From NCBI GenBank assembly GCA_030549335.1, contig JAUKPH010000022.1, forward strand, positions 4,637,001 to 4,701,000: a stretch of 64,000 bases of DNA, given 5' to 3'. A program made the translations under genes and the position numbers. Every line of letters starts with the position of its first letter. The first letter of the stretch is position 1. The notes beneath the pieces were generated by a model. It saw only the letters and a list, made by a program, of their open reading frames with translations. It ran no database searches and was not told the origin of the DNA. This DNA is from Pontederia crassipes (taxonomy: Eukaryota; Streptophyta; Magnoliopsida; Commelinales; Pontederiaceae). Positions 45,036 to 58,352 of the stretch are shown one piece after another.

Positions 45036-46600
45036 ACAATTCAACCTCAGCAGTCTTGAGTTTCTACTGCATGCATATTCTGATATATTGAAAGTTTTCC
45101 ATAAAGTTCAAGAAAACTATCTCCTATATGGCAAACATGCTTTATATCGATGTCATGGAATGGTTAATCAAGTCTCTCTCTCAAAAAAAAAAAAAAAATG
45201 AAATGGTTAATCAATTGTGGCAAGAGAAAAAAAAGGACAATGGGTTTACCATTTTTCTGCGATCAGACTTTAGATATTAATCACATTGGCTATTTTCATT
45301 TCCTCATCATAAAAAAGTTCCAAGTTGCATTTCTGCTTCAATTTTCTTTCTTGCTCCTATTTTCTCAATTGCATATTTGTTCTTGAACTTTGTTTACAGA
45401 AGTCCATATCAACGATTGTGTCCAATGGATCAATAGTTACACCATTGTGTCCATCTGATTACAGTTTGTTGGTTGATACTTCTTTCAGAAGCACCAAATC
45501 TGGATGCTCTTTGCGATGTTTATTATTTAGTGTCTATAATGCTAGAAGTTTTTTTTCGGTCTCATGCATGTCAGTGGCTCCAAGGTTTTGTTGATAAGTT
45601 CCGTCATCTGGTTATGGGATTCCATGGGATCATTTCTGATAGCTCTGCAGCCTTTCTCTGAGATAAAATCATCAGCCAGAGAATCAATTATGTTGCATCC
45701 TATGATCAAAATGTTTATCATAAATTATTCTCTCCATGTGCACAACTTGCAGGGTGATGTTGCAATAAGGTTTGTTTATTGGAGAGGAATTGTAATTCTG
45801 AGGGGAGTTCTGAGCAACTCGGAAAAATGACATGCATGAGCAAGATGACTTTGAAGGGGTGAGATGTAGAGGAGACATGAACAACATGGATCAGGGTTCC
45901 AACTTCCTGCTGCTGCTGCTTTTCTAAGAGCTGAAAACTCACAAGAAGAAGACAGACGTAGTTTCAGGTCTTCACTGGTCCCTATTTTTTACAGCATTAA
46001 TGTTCTGCTCCCCCATATACCTATCAGCACTGTTACATTCTTCTGCATGAAACAGTAATTACAGTATTCATGAGAGAACCTTCATTTGGTCAGTTTTAAT
46101 AACCTCAATAAACCAACTTTAATCTTTTCCTATATTTTTATGAGAAATGTATTGCGTACGCATATAAGTTGGTCAACCTATTGCACGACTCCTTTTTTTC
46201 AGTACTATGCAAATTCATTTTAGTATCCACTTTTTTGTTTTAAATTATCAATATTTTGAGCATTTCAAATTACATATACACTCTCTTATACGAGTTTGTC
46301 AATCAAGACCAAACTCTTATGTAAAATCATAAAATCTTAAGATAAAGCTTATAAGATATCATGACATCCTATTTATTAATCCTATTTATTAAGGATAAAA
46401 GTATTTTTTATCATTGTTTTGCACGCAACTTTTGAGTCACTCTGTAGGTGTAATTTTATTAAATCATGGTATATGTATACATAATAAGATTGGAAAATAT
46501 ATTAAATTTAATGTAATTAACTCTTATTATCATAAATATTTTTTTATCATTTAAATTATATTAATTATGAGTTTATTAAGCTTGTATAATAAGATTCTTA
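45036..46600. other. Intergenic sequence, no feature recognised
   Basis: 45320-45660 has short open frames with splice-like tttacag and ctttcag sites (e.g. LDALCDVYYLVSIMLEVFF at 45495-45560), which might be a decayed exon, but no family was recognised. 46140-46600 is AT-rich. Confidence 0.3.
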
Positions 46601-47187
46601 AAGTAAGCTCAAAATTTGATCTTACTTTATAAAGGAGAGAAAGAGAACTAGAGTTCTTACAAGAGAATGATAAAAAGATTTCATCTTTAACTTTGTAGTG
46701 GCATTTGGATGTTTGTGCTTGCACGGATAATATTTTTTCTGCCTTTTATAGACTTCTTGATGAAATATAGTTGTTGGGAAGATTTTCCAAAGGATCCGAT
46801 TACTGTCTTTGCCCGTTGAACCTTCTCGACCGTTGAGTATGGAGGTTGGAATTTTTCCTTGTGGCCGGACGATCGATCCAGCATGGCGGTCAATAAATTT
46901 GGGTCTTCAACTTTTTTTACAATCTCGCATTTTTTCAGTTGCATATCCGGTCGATCGATTTGGTCTTCAACTTTTCTGACAATCTCACTTTTTTTGGTCA
47001 CATGTCCAGTCAATCGATTTCCATGTTAGTAAGACTTCTTCAATTGCTATTCTACCGCTTGTCCAACCGGTCGCAAGACTTGTACCAGTTAGTTGAGCAA
47101 TTGCACTGGTATCTACATCATTCAAAAGTTTATTAGTAGTTTTTCATCCAATCTTGTTTGTTAGGGAAGGATATTCGGGATTTAACA
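46600..47187 (-). mobile_element. Ty1-copia 3' LTR (minus orientation), left end unclear
   Basis: Minus-strand TGTTAAATCCCGAATATCC begins at 47187, directly after the purine tract aaaaaaagggaga. A TATA box (tctataaaaggc, 46740-46751) lies 435 bp in, as in the copia solo LTR at 5527-6704. U3 also has ccggtcgatcga motifs (about 46870-47080). The LTR 3' end, further left, could not be fixed. Confidence 0.6.
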
Positions 47188-47560
47188 ATCTCCCTTTTTT
47201 TATGCCGACTAATTTAGTCGATGGAAAGATAAGATTAACTCAATAAATATAATTATGTTCTCCCTAAATGCATGCGCACAATTTTCACAACTTCTCCCCC
47301 TTAATAAACATAAGAAAAATCATAAGCAACATGAAGAGATTTAGAAGCAACATCATATAATCATCCAAATTAGTATATTCATCATAGGTGTCCATGCACA
47401 CTAATATGTGACTCAAGTCACTACATATGATCGACTACAAAATAGTGCATAGAACATAACATAAGTCACATACATAACATAATATAAGTCATGAATGTCT
47501 CATCTCCATCCAAACTTCTCCCCCATCATCAAAGAGGGATACATAAGCATGTAGCTATCC
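47188..47560 (-). mobile_element. Copia 3' untranslated region, minus orientation
   Basis: Minus strand has gatgatgggggagaagtttg (inverse of 47510-47530) and aagggggagaagttg before the terminal purine tract. This is the usual sequence between copia pol and the 3' LTR. No pol domain follows to the right: 47561-47885 is unassigned. Confidence 0.5.
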
Positions 47561-48839
47561 TCACGAACTATGGAGGGCAGGAACCATGAGGCGTGGACCA
47601 CATAGAATGTTCCGACTAATCCGTCAGACGTCACGCTCTAAATTGTGCACGCCACACTCCAATGTGCGCACCTAATGAGTGAGTGCATTCATATCATAAG
47701 CACTTGAGGAGGGCAGCGGAACACCCCAAGATGCCCAAGGTGGATGGCTCCAAGAGGCATTCTGGGTAAGTTCCCAAGGCTATGTGCGGAGGGTAAGAGT
47801 GCTCCAATCAAGTCCATCCTTCAGCATGTCGCCATTATCTATCTTAGATATTCTCTTGCACTGTCGATTCTAATGCTTTTTGTGTATGTGTGTAACAACT
47901 CCAATTTTGAGCCAAATTCATTTGGGCCTTTTGATTAAAACCCCAAACTAGGCTCTATAATAACTCCCAAACTCTTCATCTCCTCTCTTTTCTTATTTCT
48001 CCCACGTGACGGTTGCAACCTAAGAGGAGGAAAAAGAAAGAGAACGAGGAAGAAAAATAGGGCAAAGAGGAAGAGGACATGGACAAGGGAAAGGGGATTA
48101 ATATTGAAGAACAAGATCATGTAAAGAGGATCCAAACCCCTCTCTTCCCTCTCAATGATGTTTTATTTGGATTGAGAGTCTCAAGAACACCCTGTTCTTT
48201 TTAGAAATTTTGATTGAGAGTTGCATAAATAAGGATTGCATGAATGAAGGTTTCATGATTTATGTTGCATAATCTGTTAAATTCGTGTCTGTTTTATAAT
48301 AGTTATTTGGATAGGTTTTACTTATCCAAAAGTTACAAATAATATATGAACGGAAATCTCTCGAAGTCTAGTTTTCATAGAAATTTGTTTCATACGATTT
48401 GAAGATGTATTCAAATAGTTATGATCCAAAAATCGGACTATTGTCATGTTGTTGTCTCGGATAACAGCGAGACCAAATTGTAAAAAGTATAATAAATTGG
48501 AAATATTGAATTATGTTTGAAATTTAGTCACAAGTTAAAGGTTCATGTTATTGTTTTGTGAAAATTGGAATCATCTGAAAAGAACAAGTATAAGTTAAGT
48601 TATTAATATTTTAGTGACAACTGCAAGAAAACTGCGCAGAGAATAGATTCAATTGGTTGTGTGAATTTCTAGGAAAAAATCTTAAATCTTGTTAATGAAT
48701 AAAAAATTGCATGTTTTAATGTATTATATGATGCATAGATGCTAAGAGATAATATCTGAAATATTTATGATGTTTTGGATTATTTTTGTTGGAATTTAAC
48801 CTCAAAAATTGAGAATTTCGGGTGGAAGATCGGATTCTG

Positions 48840-49120
48840 GACCGTCTGCACGGCCGTGCCGACTATCAGAATGGCCGTGACCGAAAGACAAATCGGTCAA
48901 TCATCTAAGGCATTGACACGACCGTGACATGCCAAGGACGACCGTGACACTCCCAGTCACGACCGTGAGCGAGAAGGAAAATGAATGGGGTGTTCTATCA
49001 CGCCTGTGACGTTTACTTTCACGACCGCGACAGTGACAAGCACATCCGTGATTACGCCAGTCACGATTGTGACAAAAGGGGAACTATTTTGGGGTTCTAT
49101 CACGGTCGTGACCGAATGAA
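48840..49120. repeat. Array of CACGGCCGTG-type palindromes in LTR
   Basis: About nine copies of (gt)cacg(g/a)ccgtg(ac), including the perfect 12-bp palindrome gcacggccgtgc at 48848-48859 and gacacgaccgtgac at 48915-48928. Confidence 0.8.
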
Positions 49121-49338
49121 AAATAGGTTCTATGATATATTTAAAGTATTTTCATGATATCATTATCATGTATTGATGATTGATGATCGATGATCGATGA
49201 TAGTTAATTGTGTATGAACGGAGATACAAGAAATGTATGCTCAGCTATAACTAAGCTAGAGGATGAAAGATTGATGTGAATGTTTGATGTATTGATGATC
49301 CTAATAAAGTATAAAATCGAAGAAAATGCCTCGGTATA

Positions 49339-50190
49339 AGAAGTAAATATCATTCACCTTAGAGTGATTAAGACTTCTCAGGAAATGATGTCATCACCTT
49401 AAAGAGTGTTTGAGATTTCCTAGGGATCATTAGCCTAGTTGTAATGATGTTATCTTGAGCCTTCAACTAAGCAAAGATGAAAGATGATGATAAGAAGTAA
49501 ATGCCTTTCATCTTGTAGGGATTGAGACTTTTTGAGGAATAATGTCATTACCCAAAGGGTGTTTGAGGTCTTTCAGAATTAAATGTCTTTCGCTTTATGG
49601 TGACTGAGACTTCTTTGAAAAATAATGCTATAACCCGAATATGTGTTAGAGATTTTCCAGTGCTCTATGAATTAATGTAATGATGAATGATGAAGACAAG
49701 AAGTAAATGCCTATCATCTCATGGTGATTGATACTTCTTGAGAAATAATGCCATCACCTAAAAGGTCTTTGAGATTTCTTAGTGCCATATGGACAAATGT
49801 AATGATGATGTAAAGATGAATGATGAAGATAAGAAGTAAATGCCTTTCACCTTATAGTGATTGAGATTTCTTAGGAAATAATGTCATCACCTAAAAGTGT
49901 TTGAGATTTTTCAGAAGTAGATTTCTGTCGCTTTATGGTGACTGAGACTTCTTTGAAAAATAATGTCATCACTCAAAGGATGTTTGAGATTTTTCAGTGC
50001 ATGATTGACTGATGTAAGAATGTTAAACTGTATCGACTATTAGGTAAAGAAGTATGTTATATGATGAATGTAATGAAAATAAGTCATGAATGTAAGGATG
50101 AGAAGTAAATGCATTTCACTCATGATTGAGACTTTTCCGAAACTAATGTCATCACCTTAATTGTGTTTGAGATTTTCCAATGTAAAGATG
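49339..50190. repeat. ~80-bp LTR minisatellite, about 7 units
   Basis: Units begin near 49339, 49494, 49577, 49700, 49832, 49915 and 50101. Each has agaagtaaatgcctttcacc, then gtgattgagacttctt, aataatgtcatcacc and gtttgagatttttcag. Alternate units are separated by 'gatgaatgatgaaga' spacers. Confidence 0.85.
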
Positions 50191-51539
50191 GAAGATATTA
50201 TATGATAATGTTAATGTATGCAAGGATATAATGTGTCTAATGATATCATAAGAAAATAAAAGAAAGAAAAATAAATGGATGAATATCCAAAGGGTTATAA
50301 AGTAATCATGAAGAAATGTAAAGTAAAAAATGAAAAGAAAGAAATAATGTCAAATAATGAATAAGAATTATGGAGTTATAAAGAAACTCTTAGAATACAT
50401 ATGAAAATTGAAATGAATTGTAATGATATGTTTATATGTTATGTATGTTATAAATGTATGTTCTTATGATATGGTATTTGCAGATGATGACTCTAAGGCA
50501 ATGCATGTATGTTAAAATGGTTATTTTTCAAGAATGACATGTTAAGAATGAATGATAAACATGATGGTATTGCCATGTCATCGTATAGTTCATAGCATGC
50601 ATGTTAATATGTTATATTATTATGATGATAAATGATGCATCGTATGTAAAAGCATGTGATAGGTTATCATGGTATGCATGACTTTTACATACTTTAACTA
50701 GAAAATTCTGCACTTTGGATCCGTATAGGTAATCAAGCTTAAATGATGGATGGAAGCTCAAGCTCATGACGAAGAGTTGCACATGTTTAGGTTCAAATAA
50801 ATGTTATGATTCCATTTGAACATTGAATCTAGTGATGTAATAAAGATTTTAGACATTTAATGTCCTATGAAGTATTAGTCATAAAATGATTTTGATGAAG
50901 TTTTTAATTATTATGATTTTTCTTAAATTATTAAGTTTTTTATTGTTAAATAATGTATGACGAACGGACTAACGACGTGAAATTTTTCTAAATGACAAAA
51001 AACTTTTAGGCTGAATTTTCGAGTAGTTACAATGTCCTACATCCATCAACGTGCATAGAAAGGCTATTTTTATTGGCTAATGCACTATTTGTATCGATGA
51101 TGTTAGTACTTAATGCACTGGTGACACGATACACCAGAATAGACATATCACTCACGGAAATGCATATGTTGAATTTTAACCCTGCTACAGTACCTCCGCA
51201 CTGTGCTGAAGCTACACTATTTTCTCATAGTACAGTAATCAGCATGTGCAAATTATTGGGAGTGTGGTTATCCATATTGCTATGTAATTATAATGATTCA
51301 TTCCTTCAAATGTTCATCAAATAGCATCTGCCACTCCTCCAAAGTGCATGCAGTCGAATTTCTTTGAGACAGTGCTGTAGCGCTAGCATTTCATGTTCTA
51401 TTTTATTATTAATTATCCTGCTGATTCAATATGTGTCTATCACTATTCGATCATTTTAACACTGAGTTATCATGTTCACATTTTTAAGTCTCAATATATT
51501 ATGATTTGACCTTGAATCAAATATTATTCTCACGACTTT

Positions 51540-52621
51540 TGATCCATGAAACTCAGACATTTATGACATAAATAAGATAAAATATGAAAAAATGTTAAAT
51601 GGAGAGCTTTTATGTTTGTTGACGACGGTAAATCTTGATCACAAGGTTGTCGAAATATATTCCATCGGCCCAATTTTAGGGAGTTGAAAGACACTCCACC
51701 TTGGCCACAAGGGAGTGGATACTCTATCGCCTCATGTTAAAAAGAGTTGAAAGACATTTCAAAATAAGTGTAACATAATGAAAATGAAAAGATAATTATG
51801 ATGATGAGTAATGCCTAATGATATTATGATATTTTATGATGATTATAAATCTCATGATTATGTTATGTTATGTTATTCTTCTTGTCATGTTATCATCATT
51901 CATGCCGTTCTATTTCATATCTCTTGATCATGATACGATCATATTGATTATGTCCACAAGATGTTATCATTTATGATTATGCTCATTTGGTTATCTTTAT
52001 GATGTCATCATTGCTTATATTTATATGATTATTACGTATTGGGCGTCAAAGCTCACAGGGAGATTCATTTCTCCTTTGTATTCAATATCATCGGTAACAA
52101 CCTGTCCTAAAAAAAATGATGGCGCATCGAGCTCGTGGTGTCCTTTGTACATGAAGTCGAGTCTTCTTAGTTCTGTTTCTATATTTATTGAGTTGTATTT
52201 ATCTTTGAGACTCAGTTATGTTATTTTGTTAAGACTTTCGCACTCATTTTGATATTTTTTATTTGATTTCTGATTGTGATTGTCTTATCCGAAAGATCTT
52301 GTTCAATTGATCCATCAAGGATAGAAGGGAGCAGGGGTAGTTGTAGGGGCTTCTTGAATGGGATGGCTTTTCTGGATGTCATGAACGAAAAGCAAGATGA
52401 ACGTTATTTTCTGATAGATTGTGCTTGTTGGACCCCCACCCCCTTTTCCCTAGAGGGGGCCGGGCTGTGTTAGTATGTCTCTTTATAGTTGTTTTTCCTT
52501 ATACAATTATACTTATATTTTATTGACCAGTCAAAGTCATATTTTTAGTCAAATTATTATACACGTAAGTTACGTTCCGTGATGTTCCCGGAGTGGCGGG
52601 GTACATTTTGGGGGCATTACA
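51540..52621 (+). mobile_element. Ty3 LTR 3' portion, plus orientation
   Basis: Ends ggcggggtacattttggggg followed by cattaca (52621), the same terminal phrase as the LTR ending at 63467. It aligns by eye with 57410-58182 (aagataaaatatgaaaaa, attccatcg, gggagttgaaagac, catatgaagtcgagtct-like blocks). The 5' end is not identified; 51037-51540 is of unclear origin. No primer site follows, so it is not a 5' LTR. Confidence 0.55.
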
Positions 52622-54029
52622 TATAATATGGATGAACTGATGTGATATTAACTAGCCTAAATCCACACGCATTACTTGAATGTGTTTGAACAAATGTTGA
52701 ATGATATTCATGAGCATGTGAAAACATGTGAAGCTTTTGTTCACCAAAATTAATATTTGTCTTAGATTCAAACCAATTGTGAAATATCGTTTGCACATCG
52801 TGTGAGCTCATTGAACACATGCTGAATATGGAAACATTCCAATAGCATAGAAAACATATCCACACAACTTATCCTCATGACCACTAAATCAAGATTTACA
52901 TTAAACTTTAGATTTATGAAAATTTTGTGTGTAAAAGAAGATGATGGTAGACAAATTCTAGATTGGTGGTCGTGGAAGTAGAGGAGTACTTAGTATGTAG
53001 TATCTAGCCAATAAACACTATTTACTACAATGTGACATGCCAAAAACTTATTATGTTTTTTCTAAAAGTAAATAAATAGACTTAAAATGCTATGAATTTT
53101 ATTAACAAGGTTAACATAATGCAATGCTAGATTAGAAGCACCTAATGCTGTTACTGTCATTATCCCAAATGTTTAATATCGTTTTCAGCATTGTTCTACA
53201 CAAACATGAACAAAGGCTAGCAAAGTAAGCACTTCAAGTATAAAAAGCTACTTGTACTAATCTTTAGCTACTAAAATTATATTTGGGATTCATAATCCAA
53301 CATTCTAAAATAAATTCCAAAAATGTGTATATAAGAATGAAACAACGTATGCAAGCGTTTCCACAATTTACTAAACCTTAATCATATTAAATAAATATTA
53401 GATTTTATGATAAAAAAAATCATGATATGTGGTATGATCACCTCACAAAGAGATGTAATTATTTGGAAGAATAATCAACAAATAGAGACAATTTAAAAAG
53501 TAACTAAGCTATAATATCCACTTCATTTGTTGAAAAAAAAATACTTGAACTATACCATTACCTCTTCCAAATTTCTAAACCAAAGGGATCTATCTCCTTT
53601 TCAGATTCTTTACCACCTTGCTCCAATGTTTTAATTCACTATTTAGTATAGACAAGAAAGGAAGCAAATTCATTCAAACAAACATGATAAATAATTTTAA
53701 TTTCTGAGTAATTATACCAAAAGCATGCATCTTATAACTTAGCAAAAAAAAAACATCATATGAAGAATGCATGAGAAACATCACAAAAAAAGAAAGAAAT
53801 GAACACAAGAATTAATTTCTTGATATATGCTCCTATAAATATTATGTAATACCAAAAATTATTTATCATGAAGGTCTTTCCCACTCAGAAAATATTATGA
53901 TTTATATTTATTAGATATAAGGAAAACTCTTTCTATTGAATATGCATGGAGGAAAGGAGGAGTTTTTATGCTAAAAGAATTGCAGACTCAAAATCTACCA
54001 AGACAATCAAATTGATAATGTCATGATTC
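52622..54029. other. AT-rich sequence, nothing recognised
   Basis: No domain or boundary. The minus frame 52617-52865 has no recognisable family. Confidence 0.3.
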
Positions 54030-56900
54030 TTCCTCCCTCTTTAAATTGCATTCATCATCTTTCATGACCCCGATTTAAACTTTTATTTAAACAAGAATTC
54101 ATAACTCATTACAGACGATCAAATAAGATTGAAAAAGATTATGGAAACGTGATGTAAATATTTTTTCTTTGTATACAACATAAGAAGAATATATCATTGA
54201 ACAAGTTTACAAAATTTAAGATGATCATTTCATAGCAGACAAATAGTCTTTAAGTTTTACATTTAATAAAATGGCTTTAATTTTAATACATCTTATTTTA
54301 ACAAAAATAATAAACTGGATCAATTCTTTTGACATCCTAATAGAAGAACACAAGAGACAAATCTTCTTGTCTTACTACGAAGGATGTTATAGAACTCTTC
54401 AAAGAATATCACCTTGCACAATCCCCAAAGAACTATATTAATCTGAAAAATGTTAAAAACTAACAGAGTGATCTAAAATAGCTCAGTAAGTTAATAACTT
54501 TATTAACTAATCAATTCGGAGAGACATAAAAAAGCATGCAATAATCATAATATTAAAATTAGGATTTTCATATACTTGATAATTACATGCATAACATGCT
54601 AATAAAAAGTATTATACTCAATTTGTAATCAATATCATTTAAATCATATCAAACATATGTATGCAAATGCAACACCTATATAAATGCACAGATCACTAAC
54701 TGGCCAGTTTGTATAATCGATAGGTGGACTTTAGAGGTGAGATAGCAATTAGCTCCATTCTACCTCATCCCTTTTGGAAAACAAATCATATAAATATATA
54801 TGGACTCTAAATGTGACCTCTATGAATTCTAGAGGTGGCTACCATCATGATTTCTCGTGATATACCACTTAGCTCCACATGGCACTTAACTCCAATCCAT
54901 CTCATCCCATTTTTAGATAATAGAATGATGGATTAAATTCTAAAGGGAACTCCCATCGTTATGAGCATGGAGCACTTAACTCTAACCACTATACATACAA
55001 ATGTAGAAATAGATGCAGATGCATGGTTCATTATATAATAATTATATCTCGAATATTAGAAGATAAATCATATGTAATACTCATTGATTGCATTTTACAA
55101 AATCAATCCCTAACATATCACATATGCTTTTAATCCAATATACTTTTCATAAGAACATATTCAATCGCAATGGATATCACACCAAATTCAAAAGAGATGA
55201 ATACATAGGGTAGCAGAAAACAACTTACCTTGTGTGAGTACAAATAAAAAGATTTTATCCTTTCCTTTCTTACTTTACTCCTTTAATCCTATAACCATAA
55301 TAATAACAATCATATTACTAACATCTCAAACATGAAATATAAATAATTACAAAGATTAGATGACAATTATGCATTACTCTTATAACCCATGGCCATGTTT
55401 GTTTCATGGATAAATGGTGGAATAGCCTTTTATTCCTTGTTATTTTGCCAAACAAGTCATTTATTCATCAAAAAAAGCTAAAGGGTAGTTTTGCTATTTT
55501 CTTTAAAAATTGACTTGGTCAAAAGTAGAATAAGGTTATTCTTAACTCTAGAATCTAAAAAAAAATAAAATAGAAGGGATAAGCACCTTTATCCATTGGA
55601 TTACTATTCATTAACCAAATATATCCCAAGTAAAATAAGAGTTGGTCTTATATGATGACCGATTGCATACCTAAGAAAATTCATATCTTTTTACATTCAT
55701 ATGCAAATTTCATCGTCCAATTTTTTCTTACTTCCATATTATAAACTCTTAATATGTAGAAGTTCCAATTTTTATTTCATTATGTTTTTTTCAGAAAAAT
55801 CAACATTTAACCTAACTGAGTGACCTTACTTTTAATATTTATATAAAATAGTAAACTTTCAATTTTATATAACAATAGACTTCTTAGGGTGTAAGTCATA
55901 AAATTTGTTAAATTTATATTCCTCCGGACTGTGCACAATAAATTGAAAAGATACTAATATACTCTGCTCTAGATTTCATTATGCCAGACATATTGAATAT
56001 TTATAACTTCCATTAAACATATTATTTTGTAAATGAAAACTAACATATTTATCTTTACTCCCATAAAATTATGAAATAATTTCATGACATATTGAATATA
56101 ATACATAATTTATAAAATCAAATAATATCGTCGGACAGAATGATAACACCTTAAAGATGAGTATATAACTTTTGCTAAAGATATCTAACGAACGTGATTC
56201 CAAACATTAGTAAAACTAGACTCAAAATGGATTAAGCAAGATTAATTTCATAATTTTAGAAGAAGAATTGGCGAATCAAACATGATGATGAAGAGGAACA
56301 TAAGCTTATGGGTAAGAAGAATTGTCATGTTAAGTGATAGGTCTTGTAGAATTATAGTAACAAAAATGACAACAAAGATAAAGTAAATAGAATATAAATT
56401 TGATCTTTTCTCGTAAGTGCCCCATGCATGATGCCTTCATAACTGCCGAGTTGATCTTTTCGTGCATCTCGGCGGCAGGGGAAGAAGATGGCGGAGCTGA
56501 TCGCGCAGACATGGTGATCGAAGGAGACGTGGACGACAACGACGTCAAATCCGAGAGAAAAGGTACATTCATCTATGGATTTCCCATAAATAAGAGGCTT
56601 TGTCGATTTGCACCTGCTACAGATTTAATGATGTGATTAAAAATGACATTAATTTCTCTTTTGCGCTGTATTTCCCTTTTGGTGCCCTACTGTATAATGC
56701 ATCTCATATTGCATTATAGATCTCAGGTGTCTCATTTCACATCTAATGGTATCATCTAATCCTAGGTAAAAATTATACTATTAATGTTCATTTGACCTAT
56801 TATCAGATCCCATTAATTTATGGGAAGTGACGTTTTAGTGGTTAATGCACTACATTGATGTTTTGATAATTAAGTCATTATTTGCATTGGATGCACACCA
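54030..56900 (-). mobile_element. Diverged relative of the LTR at 9067-11986, minus orientation
   Basis: 54040-54620 aligns by eye with 9075-9640: catgaccccgatttaaac / cacaacccctatttaaac; gcatgcaataatcataatat in both; ttttcatata. Right part is diverged and its end is not clear. A GC-richer patch (56400-56560) lies where the LTR leader would be expected. Confidence 0.4.
55389..55640. mobile_element. Possible small MITE
   Basis: Left catgtttgtttcatggataa and right, inverted, atatttggttaatgaatag are loosely inverse with caaaca-type ends. Low similarity, and no clear target duplication. Confidence 0.28.
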
Positions 56901-57409
56901 TTTTGCAGAGGTCGGCTGCACCATTTCTTTGTATTAAACAGTGCACTACTTTTTTTATCACCATCTGCTGCAGCCTGCAGTAACAATATATTTAGCAAAG
57001 TAAGGCATCACGTGCATTTAATAAGCCTAATGATGCACTTGATACATGAAAACAAATGTTCAGCATTTTAGCGCCTATAGCTAGAGCCTCTTTGAAGATT
57101 ACACCTCATGATTTATGTATTTTCTAATTTATCTGGATTGATTTTGAATGTCCGTCTTGCCAATCATTTATCTACCTTATTATTAATTTTAATAATAGAG
57201 TATTCAAATCATAATATTTTTATATTTTTTAACCCCATCGTAAATTACTGTACATGATTAATGTTCAGTATTTGTCTTAATAATTGTTTATCTATCGTAT
57301 TATAATGTTCATTATATCTCTTAACAATATAATATTTGAATCTCATGATTTTAATCTTGAGACAAATCTTTTCCCAATTTTATTATCTATGATATGTAAT
57401 TCTGGAACT

Positions 57410-58182
57410 TCAAAGATAGCTATAGAATAAATAAGATAAAAAATGAAAAATGTTAAACTAAGAGCTCTTCTTATATTTTGATGAAGACAATTAACCTGAC
57501 CAAAAAGAAATCGAAAGATATTCCATCGACATTATTAAAGGGAGTTGAAAGATACTTCAAAATAAGTGTAAGAAAATTATTATGATGGATAATGCTCAAT
57601 GACATTATGATCTTTTACCATGATGATTCTAGATATCATGATGGGCTATGCTATATGAATTTAATGATGATTATGTTATCCTTATACACTTATCATGTTA
57701 TCATAATTTATGTCAATCTATTTCATGTATCTTGATATTATCATACTGATTATGTCCACATGATTCTCTCATATATGATTATGTTTATGATGTCATGCTT
57801 ATAAATCCATCTGATCGTTCACTGTGGCATCAAAGCTCAACTCCGCTGTGTATTCAACCTGACCCAATAAAAAGGATGATGGCACAAGCGACATATCGAG
57901 CTCATAATGTCCTTTGCATATGAAGTCGAGTCTCTTTAGTTTTCTTTTCTATTTATATTGAGTTGTATCTAATTATGCAGACTCTTTGATGTTCACACTC
58001 CCTATGTTATTTAATCATGACTTTCACACTTATCTTGACTATGTACCTTTTAATCTAGTTATAGTTATTTTCCATCCGCAATTATACCCGTCAAAGTCTT
58101 ATTTCAATCAAAATATTATACACATAAGTCATGTCCCGGGATGTATTCGGCCACATGGCAGGTGCATTTTGGGAGCGTTACA
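57410..58182 (+). mobile_element. Ty3 LTR 3' portion, second copy
   Basis: Ends ggccacatggcaggtgcatt, then ttgggagcgttaca at 58182. Same order of blocks as 51540-52621, with substantial divergence. Confidence 0.55.
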
Positions 58183-58352
58183 AGTGCGCAAGGGCAAATA
58201 ATCACTAACACAGATATACCAAATTGAAGAACAAGTTCAAAATGAAGTTGACCTCCAACTCTTTGGATAAAAATGAGTTTCTCCACCAACAAACCAAGAA
58301 AGCCAAGTAAAAAATGCGGACAAAGAATGTGAGACATATTGTTGCATTTTTT

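Larger units (their letters stand above)
47891..51031 (+). mobile_element. Solo LTR of a Tekay/Del-like Ty3 element, 3141 bp
   Basis: Starts TGTAACAACTCCAATTTTG and ends TTTTCGAGTAGTTACA. The ends are inverse over TGTAAC(A/T)ACTC. Flanks are atgtg (47886-47890) and atgtc (51032-51036), a 5-bp duplication with one mismatch. GC-richer leader at 47940-48100, palindromic motifs at 48840-49120 and an ~80-bp minisatellite at 49339-50190. No internal coding region, so a solo LTR. Confidence 0.75.

Noticed and set aside
45473-45830. Possible gene with exons at 45400-45700
   Set aside because: Splice-like sites are present but frames are short, no family is recognisable, and neighbouring sequence is repetitive; left as unassigned.
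49339-50190. CRISPR-like array (repeat and spacer alternation)
   Set aside because: Units are degenerate, spacers are similar to each other, and the context is a plant LTR; it is a minisatellite.
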